Source: JAFNAG01 sp963721405
Lineage (GTDB): Bacteria > Acidobacteriota > UBA6911
DNA: 64,000 nucleotides
NCBI GenBank assembly: GCA_963721405.1
Contig: CAVRJA010000003.1
Location: 434,001 to 498,000 of the forward strand
Direction of reading: 5' to 3'
Below the pieces are notes generated by a model. It was not told the DNA's origin. It worked only from the letters and a program-made list of their open reading frames with translations, and did no database searches. Shown in pieces: positions 7,975 to 16,349 of the stretch; position 1 is the stretch's first letter; each line of letters starts with the position of its first letter. A program made the position numbers and the translations under genes.

Positions 7975-9933
7975 ATGATCGGCACGACCCTATCCCACTA
8001 CCGCATTACTGAAAAGCTCGGCGAAGGTGGCATGGGTGTCGTTTACGGTGCTGAGGACACCCAATTGAAGAGAAAGGTCGCACTGAAGGTAATCGGGGAA
8101 GGCATGCTGGCGGATCCGACGGCGCGTGCCCGCCTGGTGCGAGAAGCTCAGATGGCGTCGGCCCTGAACCATCCCAACATATGCACGGTTTACGAGGCAG
8201 GCGAGAGCGAAGGACAAGCCTACATTTCGATGGAACTCGTCGAGGGACGTCCGCTCAGGAACTTGATCCCGGCCGGAGGGCTGCCGAGGGAGGAATTGAT
8301 AAGCTACGTGCTGCAGATCGCCGAGGCACTGGCACATTCACACGACGGAGGGATCGTGCACCGGGACCTGAAGAGCTCCAACGTGATAGTAACGCCTGAA
8401 GGGCGGGTCAAGGTTCTGGATTTCGGGTTGGCAAAAAGACGGGTGGAGGCCTCAGACGGCGAGGATGCCGCACCAACAGTGACTGAATCGCTGACGCGGG
8501 CAGGGGCGATCGTGGGAACTCTCTCCTATATGTCTCCGGAGACGCTGAGAGGGGAGCCTGCCCTCCCGTCCAGTGACATCTGGTCGTTCGGCGTGCTGTT
8601 GTACGAGATGGCGACCGGCCGGCTTCCGTTCCAGGGCCAGAGTCTATTTGATCTGACGGCGGCCGTGCTCAGAGGACCGGTTCCTTCACTGCCGGCAGGA
8701 ATTGACGCTGGATTGGCAGCCGTCATCCATCGATGCCTGGCCAAGCATGCAGGGCAACGGTACCAGCGCGGAGGAGAGGCGAAGGCCGCAATCGAGATGA
8801 TCGAGGCTCCATCGAGTGTGGCAGAGCCGCGGCGTTCCCCGCTGCTGAACCGGCGCCGCTGGTTGTGGACGGCCGGTGGTGCGCTGACCCTCGCCGCGGC
8901 AGCATTCGTGGGGATTCTGGAGTGGCAGGGGCAGCCCCGCTATGCCCCGTTGCCGTCGAAGGTTCCGGAAGCCAACGAGTATTTGCAGCGGGCGCTGCTG
9001 TTTCTACACGCTCAGATGGATCTACCCCGGGCGAGGCAGATGCTGGAAAAGGCGCTCGAGCTGGATCCCAGGTTCGCCTGCGCCCGGGCCTGGTACGGGT
9101 TCACCCACGTCCTCTTGATCGACTCCGGTCAATCCAACGACACATCCTGGCTGTACAAGGCCGAGGAAGAGTTGCGGCAAGCCTTGCAGGATGATCCGAA
9201 TTCGGCCCGGGCGCATGCTTCGCTCGCGCTGTGCTACCTCTATCAGGGGCGAAAAGAGCTGACGATGCTGGAGGCCAGGAAAGCCATCGAACTCGATCCG
9301 AAGGAGAAGGACGGCCCCAATTTTCTCGCGCTCTATCACCAATACAACGGCGACTACGAGCAATCCCAGGCCTTGTTGAAACCGATTCTGGAATTCGATC
9401 CTATGTTCTTCCCCGCAAGAGCCAACATTGGCGACATCCTGCGGCAAATGGGAGACCCGGCGGGCTCGATTCGGGAGCAGGAGAAGGTCCTGGAACAAGA
9501 CCCGAAGAACATGTTGGCGCTGACTTCCTTGGCACTGGCATTTCAGACTCAGGGCAATGCAGCTGGGGCGCGTGAGGCTTTGGCCAGGGCTCGAGCCCTG
9601 GAGCCGCAGAATTACCAGGTGCGGCTGCTATCGGCACTTCAACTGGCGGTGGAAGGAAAGCATGCGGACGCGGTGCGGGAAATGGGTCCGGAGGTGCTCA
9701 AGTTCGGGGAACTGATCATGGTCGCATCCAACGTCGCCGAGTTCCATGCTGTCCTGGGCGAAAAGGCCAAGTCTCTGGATTGGCTGGAGCGCGCTGTGCG
9801 GGCTGGAGACGAAAGGGCGGATTGGTTCCGGCAGGATCCACTCCTGGCAAACATTCAGGGGGAGCCACGCTTCAGGCAAATCATCGATGGCATTCGCAAC
9901 CGCCGGGAACAGCAGGCCAAGTTGAAGCGCTGA
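7975..9933 (+). CDS. Ser/Thr protein kinase with C-terminal TPR repeats
   Basis: A 652-residue PknB/Hanks-type kinase. Gly loop GEGGMGVVY at residues 16-24, ATP Lys in V-A-L-K-V-I (~38), catalytic loop HRDLKSSN (~129-136), D-F-G-L-A-K (~149-154) and G-T-L-S-Y-M-S-P-E (~181-189) are all intact, so it should be active. A single membrane helix around residues 297-318 separates it from a TPR array rich in L-E-L-D-P, A-I-E-L-D-P and L-E-Q-D-P repeat starts. The protein is thus a membrane kinase with an outward TPR sensor or scaffold, a common acidobacterial design. The ATG at 7975 is preferred over 7939 because homologues begin T-L-S-H-Y-R-I. No phosphatase or target is adjacent. Confidence 0.92.
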   Translation: MIGTTLSHYRITEKLGEGGMGVVYGAEDTQLKRKVALKVIGEGMLADPTARARLVREAQMASALNHPNICTVYEAGESEGQAYISMELVEGRPLRNLIPAGGLPREELISYVLQIAEALAHSHDGGIVHRDLKSSNVIVTPEGRVKVLDFGLAKRRVEASDGEDAAPTVTESLTRAGAIVGTLSYMSPETLRGEPALPSSDIWSFGVLLYEMATGRLPFQGQSLFDLTAAVLRGPVPSLPAGIDAGLAAVIHRCLAKHAGQRYQRGGEAKAAIEMIEAPSSVAEPRRSPLLNRRRWLWTAGGALTLAAAAFVGILEWQGQPRYAPLPSKVPEANEYLQRALLFLHAQMDLPRARQMLEKALELDPRFACARAWYGFTHVLLIDSGQSNDTSWLYKAEEELRQALQDDPNSARAHASLALCYLYQGRKELTMLEARKAIELDPKEKDGPNFLALYHQYNGDYEQSQALLKPILEFDPMFFPARANIGDILRQMGDPAGSIREQEKVLEQDPKNMLALTSLALAFQTQGNAAGAREALARARALEPQNYQVRLLSALQLAVEGKHADAVREMGPEVLKFGELIMVASNVAEFHAVLGEKAKSLDWLERAVRAGDERADWFRQDPLLANIQGEPRFRQIIDGIRNRREQQAKLKR

Positions 9934-10033
9934 ACGTGAGTTAGCGTGATCCCCCCGCCGGTTGCGGGATCCTCGACGAGAAACCTGATCTACCGATCGA
10001 GCAGGCTGCACTGAACATTCCGGCAGCTGGAGG

Positions 10034-10078
10034 TGGTACGCCTGGCAGGACTTGAACCTGCGACCCCCGGTTTAGGAA
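10034..10078. repeat. attL: 45-bp direct repeat (displaced tRNA-Arg 3' half)
   Basis: Identical over 45 bp to 32412-32456, running from the CCA end of tRNA-Arg into its anticodon loop (minus-strand sense). Sequence diverges immediately on both sides. It cannot be a working tRNA because the 5' half is absent. Confidence 0.95.
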
Positions 10079-10399
10079 TTCTATCCGGGTGTTGCAGCGA
10101 TTGGATTTGCAAGACTTACAGGCGCAGAGTGCGGGCGAAATCCTGCAAAACAGAACGCACCTGCACCCTGGGCGCACCCAAATCAGCGCTTCGAGGAATG
10201 CTCCCCACGAAGGGTGATTTTGGCTGAACAGTCTTGGTTGTGACGAATAACTTTGCTTAGCATTTGCCGGGATGTCGGTCGCCGTGATTATCTTTGCGAT
10301 TAACCCCAAGCCTCCTCATTGCTCTGAGGATCGTATTTCGGGGTGCTGACGAATTCGATGCTGTCCCAGATAGTGATGGCTGGCCCCTTGAGAGGCTAC
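10079..10399. other. Left end of the element, non-coding
   Basis: No gene is seen between attL and the 59-residue gene. A 19-bp block at 10161-10179 (18/19 identical to 32372-32390 near attR) is the only recognisable structure. Regions of this kind beside attL usually hold integrase arm sites. Confidence 0.4.
10161..10179 (+). repeat. 19-bp direct repeat, left copy (possible integrase arm site)
   Basis: CTGCACCCTGGGCGCACCC differs at one base from CTGCACCCTCGGCGCACCC at 32372-32390. Both copies lie inside the element, 83 bp from attL and 22 bp from attR, in the same orientation. Duplicated blocks near both ends of an integrated element suggest recombinase arm binding, but this is inferred only from position. 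Confidence 0.4.
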
Positions 10400-10579
10400 C
10401 TATTCGATCGGTAAGGGATTGACTGGCTCAATAGAATCGATCTGTTCATTCGTGCTGGGCGAGATCGTTTGGGTTGCCACTCTCAGGTCAAACGGGGTGA
10501 TCTGGCCGGTATAGCTCGTTGTGTCGATCACGAAATAGGCGCCCTCGGCGATCTTTTTGGTTTCAGAAACCTCGTTCAT
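10400..10579 (-). CDS. Small 59-residue protein translationally coupled to the Ntn-hydrolase gene
   Basis: The ATG at 10577-10579 overlaps the TGA of the upstream Ntn-hydrolase gene in an ATGA junction, with GGGAGG about 7 bases upstream, so translation is coupled. The protein begins MNEVSETKKIAEGAYFVIDT and ends E-P-V-N-P-L-P-I-E. It is acidic, has no Cys, and carries no signal peptide or membrane helix. No family is recognised. The coupling suggests it acts with the hydrolase, for example as a partner, inhibitor or substrate. This is inference only. Confidence 0.65.
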   Translation of the reverse strand: MNEVSETKKIAEGAYFVIDTTSYTGQITPFDLRVATQTISPSTNEQIDSIEPVNPLPIE

Positions 10580-11298
10580 GAGGCACCTCCCTTGAAGAAG
10601 AACTGCCTGAGCCTCTGGCTCTGCTCCTCGTTCGACTTCAATATATCACTGATCGTCGGATCGTCCAATTCTCGAAAACCATTAGCGCTGGTGATCTCCG
10701 CGATTCGGATCGGTCCCCCCACCTTCGGATCCTGGGTTGCCGTCTCGGTGATCAGGTAGGCTGCAAGGGCCTCAAGGCTTTTCAATCCCATTTGCCTGTC
10801 GTACAGGCGATGGAGAAGATAGATTGCGTATTGGGGCACTCCGGCGAGCATGAATCCATTTTGGCAGAGCTGAGGGGCAAAATCGAGTTGGCTGGTAACG
10901 AGAAAGATCCTTGATCGCGGCGGTGTTTCTTTGGCGTTGAATCCAGCCAGTATAAACGTGACCTGGGGACGCTGATCGATAATCTGCTGCGCGGCTGCCC
11001 AGGGCTTCGAGCCGAACCATCCCGTGAATTCCCGTTTCATCACCTCTGTGGAGTGGTTGAGGATTTCATCGATGTTTTCCGCATCTATCGAAGGCAGGCC
11101 CACGGAAAGGGTGTCTATAAGTCGGGCCGCTAGCTCAGAAGAGCCCGAAACAGTTATGCCTGCATAATTGGTCAACCGGAACAATTTTCTTTGGACGTCG
11201 TTTATCGCCGTCAGACCCCGAGGATCACCGATTGTTCCCCGGCTGTCCGCAGCCATTACGATGCCCTCAGGTCCTTCAAGCGCAGCGATGAGTGTCAT
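10576..11298 (-). CDS. Orphan proteasome-like Ntn-hydrolase
   Basis: A 240-residue protein that looks like a 20S/HslV-type beta subunit. It starts M-T-L-I-A-A-L, so removal of Met would expose Thr1. Counting from that Thr, Asp17 falls in V-M-A-A-D-S-R, exactly the proteasomal D17 position. Lys37 in Q-R-K-L-F-R-L takes the place of Lys33 after a four-residue longer loop, and G-I-T-V-S-G-S-S-E matches the strand that follows. There is no propeptide, unlike actinobacterial PrcB but like HslV. No HslU, Mpa, ARC or alpha-subunit gene is in the window. It is the first gene of a two-gene minus-strand operon at the left end of the element, a position typical of accessory cargo. Alternatives are an Anbu/BPH-like assembly or another Ntn amidase. 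Confidence 0.75.
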   Translation of the reverse strand: MTLIAALEGPEGIVMAADSRGTIGDPRGLTAINDVQRKLFRLTNYAGITVSGSSELAARLIDTLSVGLPSIDAENIDEILNHSTEVMKREFTGWFGSKPWAAAQQIIDQRPQVTFILAGFNAKETPPRSRIFLVTSQLDFAPQLCQNGFMLAGVPQYAIYLLHRLYDRQMGLKSLEALAAYLITETATQDPKVGGPIRIAEITSANGFRELDDPTISDILKSNEEQSQRLRQFFFKGGAS

Positions 11299-11474
11299 GT
11301 GATGCCTCCGTTGAACAATTCACTACGGTGTCTACCGTTATCCTACTTGCGCAACTCCTTCGCGTAAGGGTTGGCGGAACCCAGTGCCTTGCGCGTGCTA
11401 TCCGCGATCGAGTCAAGGCAGCCGACCCGGGTGACCAGCTGGGCCAGGAACTCGCCAGCGGGCTCCCTTTATGA

Positions 11475-11930
11475 TCAGTTCTTCATCCGATCTTCGATGA
11501 ATTTTCGGCATTCCAGGCATGGTCGCGAATGATCGTCGATCATGCACCAGCTAGATTCGCTGTCAAATCCGGACTGTGAAGCGACCGCAAGAATCTTGAA
11601 CTCGAAAGGGTCATAAAGCTCCGTATAGCTGGCTGGGGCATTCATCTGCACCCTGTTCCTTTCTGGCAACGTGAGCATGTAAAATGCCTGAACGAAACAG
11701 CGGTCATATTTCGGGCTATAGTGATTTCGCCAAGAAAGTAAGATCACATCCCCTTCTTTTTTCAATTCCCGCCATCCGTATCGAGCGGCAATGCGGTCGC
11801 ACTGCTCTGAACAATCCTTCATTTTTTGCCAATTCGAAGAAGGCTTTGCTTTGGTTTCTTGGTGTGGAGATGATTGGCAAATCGAAAATGCCAGCAGCAT
11901 CAGTACCGACGTGGTCAGCAGCTTACCCAT
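11475..11930 (-). CDS. Secreted Cys-containing protein, function unknown
   Basis: A 151-residue protein with a clear signal peptide (M-G-K-L-L-T-T-S-V-L-M-L-L-A-F-S) probably cut near residues 17-20. The mature part has six or so Cys residues including D-C-S-E-Q-C-D, S-W-C-M and C-L-E-C, suggesting disulphides or a metal site. The ATG at 11928-11930 is chosen because GGAGGG lies six bases upstream. A TTG five codons earlier is less likely. No family is recognised. It lies in the accessory left arm of the element, so a role in the host envelope is possible. Confidence 0.55.
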   Translation of the reverse strand: MGKLLTTSVLMLLAFSICQSSPHQETKAKPSSNWQKMKDCSEQCDRIAARYGWRELKKEGDVILLSWRNHYSPKYDRCFVQAFYMLTLPERNRVQMNAPASYTELYDPFEFKILAVASQSGFDSESSWCMIDDHSRPCLECRKFIEDRMKN

Positions 11931-12153
11931 GTGCGCCCTCCGCAAAAGGGTCTACGGCGTGGGCTGCGCCGGCCCGAACGGATGGCTCCCCATCCGATGA
12001 ATCCTATTGGCTTCCTGCAATGCCTAGTTGTTAGGTTCTCGACCAGCTCGAACTGTTGGCGCAAGATCGGCGCCTTAATGCTGAATCTGAGCGGAGCTAT
12101 GATCACGCCGAAGTCCCGTCACTTCAACAAAAAACGTCAGAGGATAAAGCAGA

Positions 12154-12891
12154 TCAGGATTGTTTTGCGCGTCGGGCAATTGTCTTCTTGCGTTTCCTGC
12201 CGATTTTCTCCTCGCGCAGATCGGCCATTAATTCACGCTGGTTTTGCCGGTATTTCTCAGGATTAGCCTTTCGCCATTTCCTAGTGCTCACCCGCCACAT
12301 GCACTTGTCGCTACAATACTGTTTTCTCTTCCCTCTCGGATTAAAGAGGTACTTTCTACAGCTCAGACATCTCTTAACGGCATGGCTGGGGAAGCCTTCC
12401 AGGAGCCGGATGATTCTGAAAATCACATAATCATTTCGGTTACTTGTGATAGGAAAGAGGACGAGGCGGTAGGGCACTTCAAACCCACTGGTCAATATCC
12501 ATCTGAATTCGGCGTTTCCGCTCAAATACTTTCCAGGTTTGGAATCCCCTTTCTGAGGGGTGGCCGAGGTAGGATGCACAGACCACATGAGGTAATGATC
12601 AAATAGGTCCCGGACTGATTTTTGACCAGCCAGGATGCATTCCCAATACTGCTGCGATTCTCTGTCTATAGGGTCATACGCCCAGGCCAGAGCCCCCAGC
12701 CGCTCCTTGTTGAGCAGATACGCTGGCCAGATCTTGCTGATTTCTCGCTTTTCTTCCTCTGCACCAAGACGTTCTTCGGCTTCGATCAGCAATTTAGCTT
12801 TGTCACCCCGCGTGATATGCTCAAGATCCAAGTTGGCAAAATCCACGTACCACTGAAGCGCATCAGCCTTCACTTTGGTCCGTTCGTCCAT
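12154..12891 (-). CDS. CGNR-type zinc-finger protein
   Basis: A 245-residue protein. The N-terminal ~170 residues are helical and unrecognised. The C-terminal part reads C-L-S-C-R-K-Y-L-F, then K-Q-Y-C-S-D-K-C with a basic tail, a four-Cys treble-clef-like finger resembling CGNR DNA-binding domains of stress regulators. The tail is very basic (R-K-R-K-K-T-I-A-R-R), fitting nucleic-acid binding. The ATG at 12889-12891 has GAGGGG about 9 bases upstream. A GTG at 12942 is possible but less well placed. It is divergent from the XRE gene, in the place where phages keep a repressor/antirepressor pair. Confidence 0.62.
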   Translation of the reverse strand: MDERTKVKADALQWYVDFANLDLEHITRGDKAKLLIEAEERLGAEEEKREISKIWPAYLLNKERLGALAWAYDPIDRESQQYWECILAGQKSVRDLFDHYLMWSVHPTSATPQKGDSKPGKYLSGNAEFRWILTSGFEVPYRLVLFPITSNRNDYVIFRIIRLLEGFPSHAVKRCLSCRKYLFNPRGKRKQYCSDKCMWRVSTRKWRKANPEKYRQNQRELMADLREEKIGRKRKKTIARRAKQS

Positions 12892-13049
12892 TGACGGTAT
12901 CCCCTCAAGCCGCAATGTTAGTAAAACCTTTCCACGTGTCACAGCATATCATACCAATCCTAACACTTTCTACATGTACAAGTATCTTTTGGATTGCATC
13001 TACTAACCAGCGGGCTTAACGTGAATCTGAAAAGTCATGGGAGGGGAAA
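12892..13049. promoter_or_regulatory. Divergent regulatory region between the zinc-finger and XRE genes
   Basis: About 160 bp, more AT-rich than its flanks. It holds the palindrome TACATGTA in the middle (near 12973-12980) and GGGAGGGGAAA as the ribosome site of the XRE gene. The geometry matches a lysogeny-type switch with a shared operator, but no confident -35/-10 boxes could be assigned. Confidence 0.45.
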
Positions 13050-13247
13050 ATGAGCATTCGAGAGGAACGGAAGCGGCGCGGATGGACCCAAATCGACTTG
13101 TCCTACCATTCGCGTGTTACAGCTTCCGAGATTTCGAAGATTGAAAGTGGAAGGCTAAAGCCATCCGCCGGACAGATTGAACGAATCGCTCGAGCCCTTG
13201 GGGTTCGGCCCGAGACTTTTGAAATCGGTCGTCAGGCTTGCGCCTAA
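13050..13247 (+). CDS. XRE/Cro-family helix-turn-helix regulator
   Basis: A 65-residue single-domain HTH_3 protein: S-I-R-E-E-R-K-R-R-G-W-T-Q-I-D-L-S, then the recognition helix V-T-A-S-E-I-S-K-I-E-S-G-R and R-I-A-R-A-L-G-V. Such minimal proteins act as Cro-like repressors. The ATG at 13050 follows a strong GGGAGGGG. It is the first gene of the long plus-strand operon and probably controls it and the divergent gene. Confidence 0.9.
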   Translation: MSIREERKRRGWTQIDLSYHSRVTASEISKIESGRLKPSAGQIERIARALGVRPETFEIGRQACA

Positions 13248-13309
13248 ACAGCTCGAGCCCGCCATCGCACGGTAATGGAAGCGGGCTCGAAATCGGAACG
13301 GTTGACGAT

Positions 13310-13573
13310 ATGATCATACCAAACTTCGAAACTGCGGTGCAACTTCTTACTCGAGTCAACAGACACCGGCCGAAAGTCCGCTTGCAGAACGCGGGCGATG
13401 CCATTGAGTTCTATCGCGAAGGCATCCTGATTTACGACATCGTGCTCTCTCAATGCCGATCCCGCGCGCAAGTCCTCGACTGGGTGCGGCAGATCGCTCA
13501 GAAATCCTGGTCCACCAGACAGATCGTCAGTCAGCTCTGTTCTCTCCTTCTCGTACAGGACACCCAGGCATGA
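13310..13573 (+). CDS. Small element protein, function unknown
   Basis: An 87-residue protein beginning M-I-I-P-N-F-E-T-A-V-Q-L-L-T-R-V. No domain is recognised. It looks alpha/beta with a C-terminal amphipathic helix. The ATG at 13310 is preferred over a TTG at 13238 that would overlap the XRE gene. Its TGA overlaps the next ATG (ATGA), tying it into the coupled operon. Confidence 0.55.
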   Translation: MIIPNFETAVQLLTRVNRHRPKVRLQNAGDAIEFYREGILIYDIVLSQCRSRAQVLDWVRQIAQKSWSTRQIVSQLCSLLLVQDTQA

Positions 13574-13629
13574 GCCATCCGAAGGGCAACCTCATTAGGC
13601 TCGTTGGTGAGCGCGAGGGGATCGCATGA
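13570..13629 (+). CDS. Possible 19-codon coupling peptide
   Basis: ATG at 13570-13572 sits in an ATGA overlap with the gene before, and its own TGA at 13627-13629 sits in an ATGA overlap with the primase-like gene. The peptide reads MSHPKGNLIRLVGEREGIA. It may be translated only to hand ribosomes on, with GAGGGG near its end serving the next gene. Chance is a real alternative for so short a frame. Confidence 0.3.
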   Translation: MSHPKGNLIRLVGEREGIA

Positions 13630-14171
13630 TCGATTCTTCCTTGTTGCCATCGTGGCACGAGATCTATTCACGCCTCGGAGGTCCAGCGCCCCGGCACAGG
13701 CGCGGGCAATGCCTCATTCACCGCGGCGATTCTCTCACATCGGTATCGCTCGACGATGAGCGGGGATTGTTTCACTGTCACGTCTGCGGGGCCGGCGGCG
13801 ATCGGATCGACTTCATCAGCAAAGCACTCGAAACCGATTTCGCCGGCGCACTGCGATTCCTGGGCCTGGAACCCGGACGACCGCCCGCACCGGATCCGGC
13901 AATGATCAAGCTGCGACGCGCGCGGGTAGGGTTGACGGCCTGGGCGGATCGGGTCGGCCGGGAGCTTCGCGACGAGCGCCACGCATGCGAGCGGGTCATT
14001 GCGCGAGCAGAGAAACGATTACATCAGAATTCCGATGATGCCTGGGCATGGTCCTGGCTCAAGTGGGCGTACACGGGCCTTGACGCGATCGACTACGAAC
14101 TCGACCAGACTGACATCGGCACGGATGCACAGCGGCTTGCGGCATATCAAAATCGGAGGGCGGCATCGTGA
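13626..14171 (+). CDS. CHC2 zinc-finger (DnaG-type primase) protein
   Basis: A 181-residue protein. Residues ~25-60 form the CHC2 finger of bacterial and phage primases: C-L-I-H-R-G-D-S then L-F-H-C-H-V-C-G-A-G-G-D-R-I-D-F-I, giving Cys29, His32, Cys50 and Cys53 as zinc ligands. There is no TOPRIM catalytic domain. The rest is helical (R-V-I-A-R-A-E-K-R-L). It probably recognises template DNA and works with the DUF3987 protein encoded next, whose start overlaps its stop. Confidence 0.8.
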   Translation: MIDSSLLPSWHEIYSRLGGPAPRHRRGQCLIHRGDSLTSVSLDDERGLFHCHVCGAGGDRIDFISKALETDFAGALRFLGLEPGRPPAPDPAMIKLRRARVGLTAWADRVGRELRDERHACERVIARAEKRLHQNSDDAWAWSWLKWAYTGLDAIDYELDQTDIGTDAQRLAAYQNRRAAS

Positions 14172-15775
14172 GTATGCCTTTGGCGGATCCATATGCCGAC
14201 CTGCAGCCGGAAATGCTCGATGAATTGGTAGCGCTTGCTGCCGATTCCGGCGAAAGCACCGACACCACGAAGCCCGAAATCTGGCAGGATCCTACCGAAC
14301 TCCCACACCTTCTGCCCCAGGCTCCCGGCATGCCTGCAGAGTTAATCCCCGGGCCCTTCCGGGCGGCGATCCTGGACGTTGCAGACAGGATGCAGGTACC
14401 CGCCGAGATCCCAGCCGTGGCGCTCGTCACCGCGCAATCAGCCCTTGTGGGCCGAAGCGCCCGGATCTTTCCCAAGCGGTATGACACCTGGGAAGTGGTC
14501 CCAAATACCTGGGGGATGATCGTCGCTCGCAGCGGCATGATGAAATCGCCAGCGACCGAAGCGACCTTGAAACCCCTGGGCGGACTCGCAGCAGCAGCAC
14601 GCAAAGAACACGAAGACAACCTTGCGGCTCATAGGGTCGACGGGGAAATCACGAAGGCGCGGATTGACTCGCTCAGGGACGAACTGAAAAAGGCGGCAAA
14701 GACGAAACGCGAGGATGATATCTCGCGCATCCGCGCGGAACTCATCGAACTGGAGGCTAGAGCCGAGAGTGAAAAGCCGATAGAACGGCGCTACAGAGTG
14801 AATGACGCGACCGTGGAGAAGCTGGTGGAGCTTCTGGTGGAAAACCCCCGCGGCTTGCTCGTCTATCGCGACGAGTTGGCAGGCTGGTTGCGCGGTCTGG
14901 ATAAGGTTGGCCGGGAAATGGATCGCGCGTTCTACCTTGAGAGTTGGAACGGCTACGGGGCATTCACTACGGATCGGATCAGCCGCGGAACGATCCATGT
15001 TGACGCGGTATGCCTGTCGCTCCTGGGAGGGATTCAGCCGAACAAGTTGCAATCCTACGTTGCCGACGCCCTGGATGGTGGTACAGGAGATGATGGCCTG
15101 CTCCAGCGTTTCCAGCTTGCGGTTTACCCTGAGACACCCGCCAAGTGGGACCTAGTCGACCGAAGACCGGACGCGGAAGCTCGGGACCGGGTTGCCCGTG
15201 TTTTCGAGGTCCTGGACCACCTGACGGGCGAACCAATCCTCCATTTCGATGGAGATGCCCAGGAACTCTTCGACGCCTGGCTGACAAGACTGCAGGTGCG
15301 CATCCTCTCAGGGGAAACCGGATCGCCCGCCCTTGAATCCCATCTGGCAAAGTTCCGCAAGCTCCAGCCGGCGCTTGCCCTTCTGTTCCACCTGGCAGAC
15401 TGGGCAGATCAGCAAATCAAGGCGTCGCCCGTGTCAATCCCGCCGGTGTCGCTACAGGCTGCCATGCTCTCAGCGGCATGGTGCGACTTCTTAGAACTCC
15501 ACGCCCGGAAGATCTACGCTGGCGCCCTGAATCCCGACATCCAAGCGGCTCACCTTCTGGCGCAGAAAATCAGGGATGGCAAGGTAAAGCATGGCTGCGG
15601 AATCAGGGATGTCTACCGGAACCAATGGTCCGGACTGCATAGCCGTGAGGCTGTCTATTCGGCTGTGACCGTCCTGGCCGAATGCGGCTGGTTGCGCCTG
15701 CAGACCGTCAAGGGTGACGAAGGACGGCCAAGTGACCACATCGAACTCCATCCGAAGTTCCGGGGGGCCATATGA
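14168..15775 (+). CDS. DUF3987 (YfjI-type) replication protein
   Basis: A 535-residue protein of the DUF3987 family, found next to primase fragments in phages, satellites and genomic islands and thought to be a helicase/primase-type ATPase. The core begins A-E-I-P-A-V-A-L-V-T-A-Q-S-A-L-V-G-R, with a loop G-M-I-V-A-R-S-G-M-M-K-S-P at the usual P-loop place (degenerate, ending K-S). A charged coiled coil lies around residues 140-205. GTG at 14168 overlaps the previous stop (GTGA) and an ATG two codons later is equally plausible. With the CHC2 protein it probably starts element DNA replication. Confidence 0.78.
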   Translation: MSMPLADPYADLQPEMLDELVALAADSGESTDTTKPEIWQDPTELPHLLPQAPGMPAELIPGPFRAAILDVADRMQVPAEIPAVALVTAQSALVGRSARIFPKRYDTWEVVPNTWGMIVARSGMMKSPATEATLKPLGGLAAAARKEHEDNLAAHRVDGEITKARIDSLRDELKKAAKTKREDDISRIRAELIELEARAESEKPIERRYRVNDATVEKLVELLVENPRGLLVYRDELAGWLRGLDKVGREMDRAFYLESWNGYGAFTTDRISRGTIHVDAVCLSLLGGIQPNKLQSYVADALDGGTGDDGLLQRFQLAVYPETPAKWDLVDRRPDAEARDRVARVFEVLDHLTGEPILHFDGDAQELFDAWLTRLQVRILSGETGSPALESHLAKFRKLQPALALLFHLADWADQQIKASPVSIPPVSLQAAMLSAAWCDFLELHARKIYAGALNPDIQAAHLLAQKIRDGKVKHGCGIRDVYRNQWSGLHSREAVYSAVTVLAECGWLRLQTVKGDEGRPSDHIELHPKFRGAI

Positions 15776-16149
15776 CCTTCAAATCAGCCTGGCTCGACTG
15801 GAAAACGGGTTCTGTCAGTAATGTCAGTGACTCACCCACGTATACCCGGGAATTTTGTCACACTAAAATAGATACTCAGAATGTTATTTCCTCTGACAAA
15901 ACTACAGAGATACGTACCCACGGCACTGACAAAACCGCCAAAACCCCTGAATTAACCCTGTACCAGGATCCGGGCGAGCGCTGGTTTCGGGATACCGCTG
16001 GGCGCTATTGGTATCTGGATCGAGTGACCGGGCAGAAGACGGAACTAGCAGCCGGCAGCTCACCTCAAGGTGAACCGCTCCCCCAATCATTTTTTGAAGT
16101 GTTTGGTTCGCTACTCGGAATTGTTCTCAAGCGGGGAATGGTGTCATGA
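15772..16149 (+). CDS. Small element protein, function unknown
   Basis: A 125-residue protein, Ser/Thr-rich in the first half, with an aromatic segment (R-W-F-R-D-T-A-G-R-Y-W-Y-L-D) that looks like a small beta-sheet. Its ATG is in an ATGA overlap with the DUF3987 gene and its stop overlaps the next gene. The local base use is more AT-rich around 15840-15960 than in neighbours. No family is recognised. Confidence 0.55.
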   Translation: MTFKSAWLDWKTGSVSNVSDSPTYTREFCHTKIDTQNVISSDKTTEIRTHGTDKTAKTPELTLYQDPGERWFRDTAGRYWYLDRVTGQKTELAAGSSPQGEPLPQSFFEVFGSLLGIVLKRGMVS

Positions 16150-16349
16150 GTCACGAACAAGCGCAAATGTTCGAGCATCGCAAACTGATCTTGCAGCAAC
16201 CGAGGAGTGCCCAGGAAACCAGGCGCGATAGAGTGAAGATCTTCCGTGCATGGGTGCAGGCCGCACTAAGAGCATTTGATCCGGAAGAACGGGAGGAAAA
16301 CAAACACGCCCTCACGCCCATGGAATCCTTGAGGAACCGTGAAACCTGA
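16146..16349 (+). CDS. Small helical protein, paralogue of the 17151 gene
   Basis: A 67-residue charged helical protein in an ATGA overlap with its upstream gene. F-E-H-R-K-L then W-V-Q-A-A-L-R-A-F-D-P-E resembles the protein at 17151-17351 (F-S-H-R-P-N-L, V-A-A-V-L-R-A-F-A-P), suggesting an intra-operon duplication. Function unknown. Confidence 0.55.
   Translation: MSHEQAQMFEHRKLILQQPRSAQETRRDRVKIFRAWVQAALRAFDPEEREENKHALTPMESLRNRET

Noticed and set aside
10034..10227. Plus-strand frame over attL reading like a small protein, and the possibility of a second tRNA gene here
   Set aside because: Only the 3' half of tRNA-Arg is present, and the open frame is the familiar antisense reading of a tRNA end.
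11343..11468. Minus-strand frame without a start codon, ending A-L-G-S-A-N-P-Y-A-K-E-L-R-K
   Set aside because: Looks like a plausible protein tail, but no ATG, GTG or TTG is available after the in-frame TAA and no family is recognised. Possibly a decayed gene. Not claimed.
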